Source: Bacteroidota bacterium (GTDB lineage: Bacteria; Bacteroidota; Bacteroidia; Chitinophagales; Chitinophagaceae). Taken from it: DNA of 13,700 bases. Positions within the stretch are counted from its first letter, which is position 1, and each line of letters starts with the position of its first letter. A program made the translations under genes and the position numbers. Positions 13,680-13,700 of this stretch are shown in pieces. Location of the stretch: NCBI GenBank assembly GCA_023391015.1, contig JAEWBT010000019.1, positions 1-13,700 on the forward strand, given 5' to 3'. The notes under the pieces were generated by a model, which saw only the letters and a list, made by a program, of their open reading frames with translations, had not been told where the DNA came from and ran no database searches.

Positions 13680-13700
13680 CCCCTCTCCGAGGGAGAGGGG
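13680..13700. repeat. REP-like C/G-rich hairpin at window edge
   Basis: CCCCTCTCC (13680-13688) and GGAGAGGGG (13692-13700) form a perfect 9-bp stem with loop GAG. It is preceded by GCCTCTCCCCGGC. This type of CCCTCTCC/GGAGAGGG unit is a common dispersed intergenic repeat. The window cuts it, so its full length is not visible. Confidence 0.6.

Noticed and set aside
1..13700. CRISPR array, tRNA, rRNA, complete insertion sequence or defence system
   Set aside because: No regularly spaced direct repeats of suitable length, no cloverleaf-like segment, no transposase or recognised defence protein. The TTCCGGAA copies are irregularly spaced and are not CRISPR repeats.

Overview
The window looks like a chromosomal, housekeeping-type segment of a Bacteroidota bacterium, possibly of the Chitinophagales/Saprospirales kind; that finer placement is a guess. 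The evidence is the Bacteroidota promoter signature upstream of several genes (a -7 element TAnnTTTG with TTG about 19 nt upstream), the absence of Shine-Dalgarno sequences, moderately high GC with AT-rich intergenic DNA, and the gene families present. I see no phage, plasmid, CRISPR, tRNA or rRNA gene and no complete insertion sequence.

Layout: a DEDDy 3'-5' exonuclease (139-891, +) runs end to end into an unrecognised secreted protein (892-1890, -). A GNAT acetyltransferase (2148-2609, +), a secreted GHL10/DUF187-type glycoside-hydrolase-like protein (2911-4446, +), a small lipoprotein (4492-4908, +) and a TPR protein (5041-6462, +) follow, and a strong terminator ends the block. A 339-bp gap with small hairpin repeats leads to priA (6802-9252, -), an intergenic array of mini-hairpin repeats, and queA (9543-10766, -). 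A secreted beta/gamma-crystallin-like gene (11019-11388, +) is broken by a one-base frameshift. The right end is a two-gene efflux unit on the minus strand: a HlyD-type lipoprotein adaptor (12697-13650) and an ABC-2 permease (11535-12692), without a visible ATPase or outer-membrane channel. A REP-like hairpin lies at the very edge.

The genes do not form one pathway. They cover DNA repair and replication restart (exonuclease, PriA), tRNA modification (QueA), envelope and carbohydrate functions (GHL10 protein, lipoproteins, crystallin) and export (HlyD/ABC-2).

The most striking signal is not a gene. The 8-bp palindrome TTCCGGAA occurs 20 times in 13.7 kb, where equal base composition predicts about 0.2. 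It falls in all three codon registers inside genes, even across the Walker A codons of priA, and is denser in intergenic DNA. Two intergenic pairs have exactly 21 bp between centres, and a third pair, 10 bp apart, forms the stem of a terminator. This looks like a HIP1-type highly iterated palindrome or a genome-wide protein or methylation site. The second is the mosaic array of GTTGGAG heptamers and mini-hairpins in inverted orientation between priA and queA. Three minus-strand genes (priA, queA, the HlyD gene) appear to use GTG or TTG starts.
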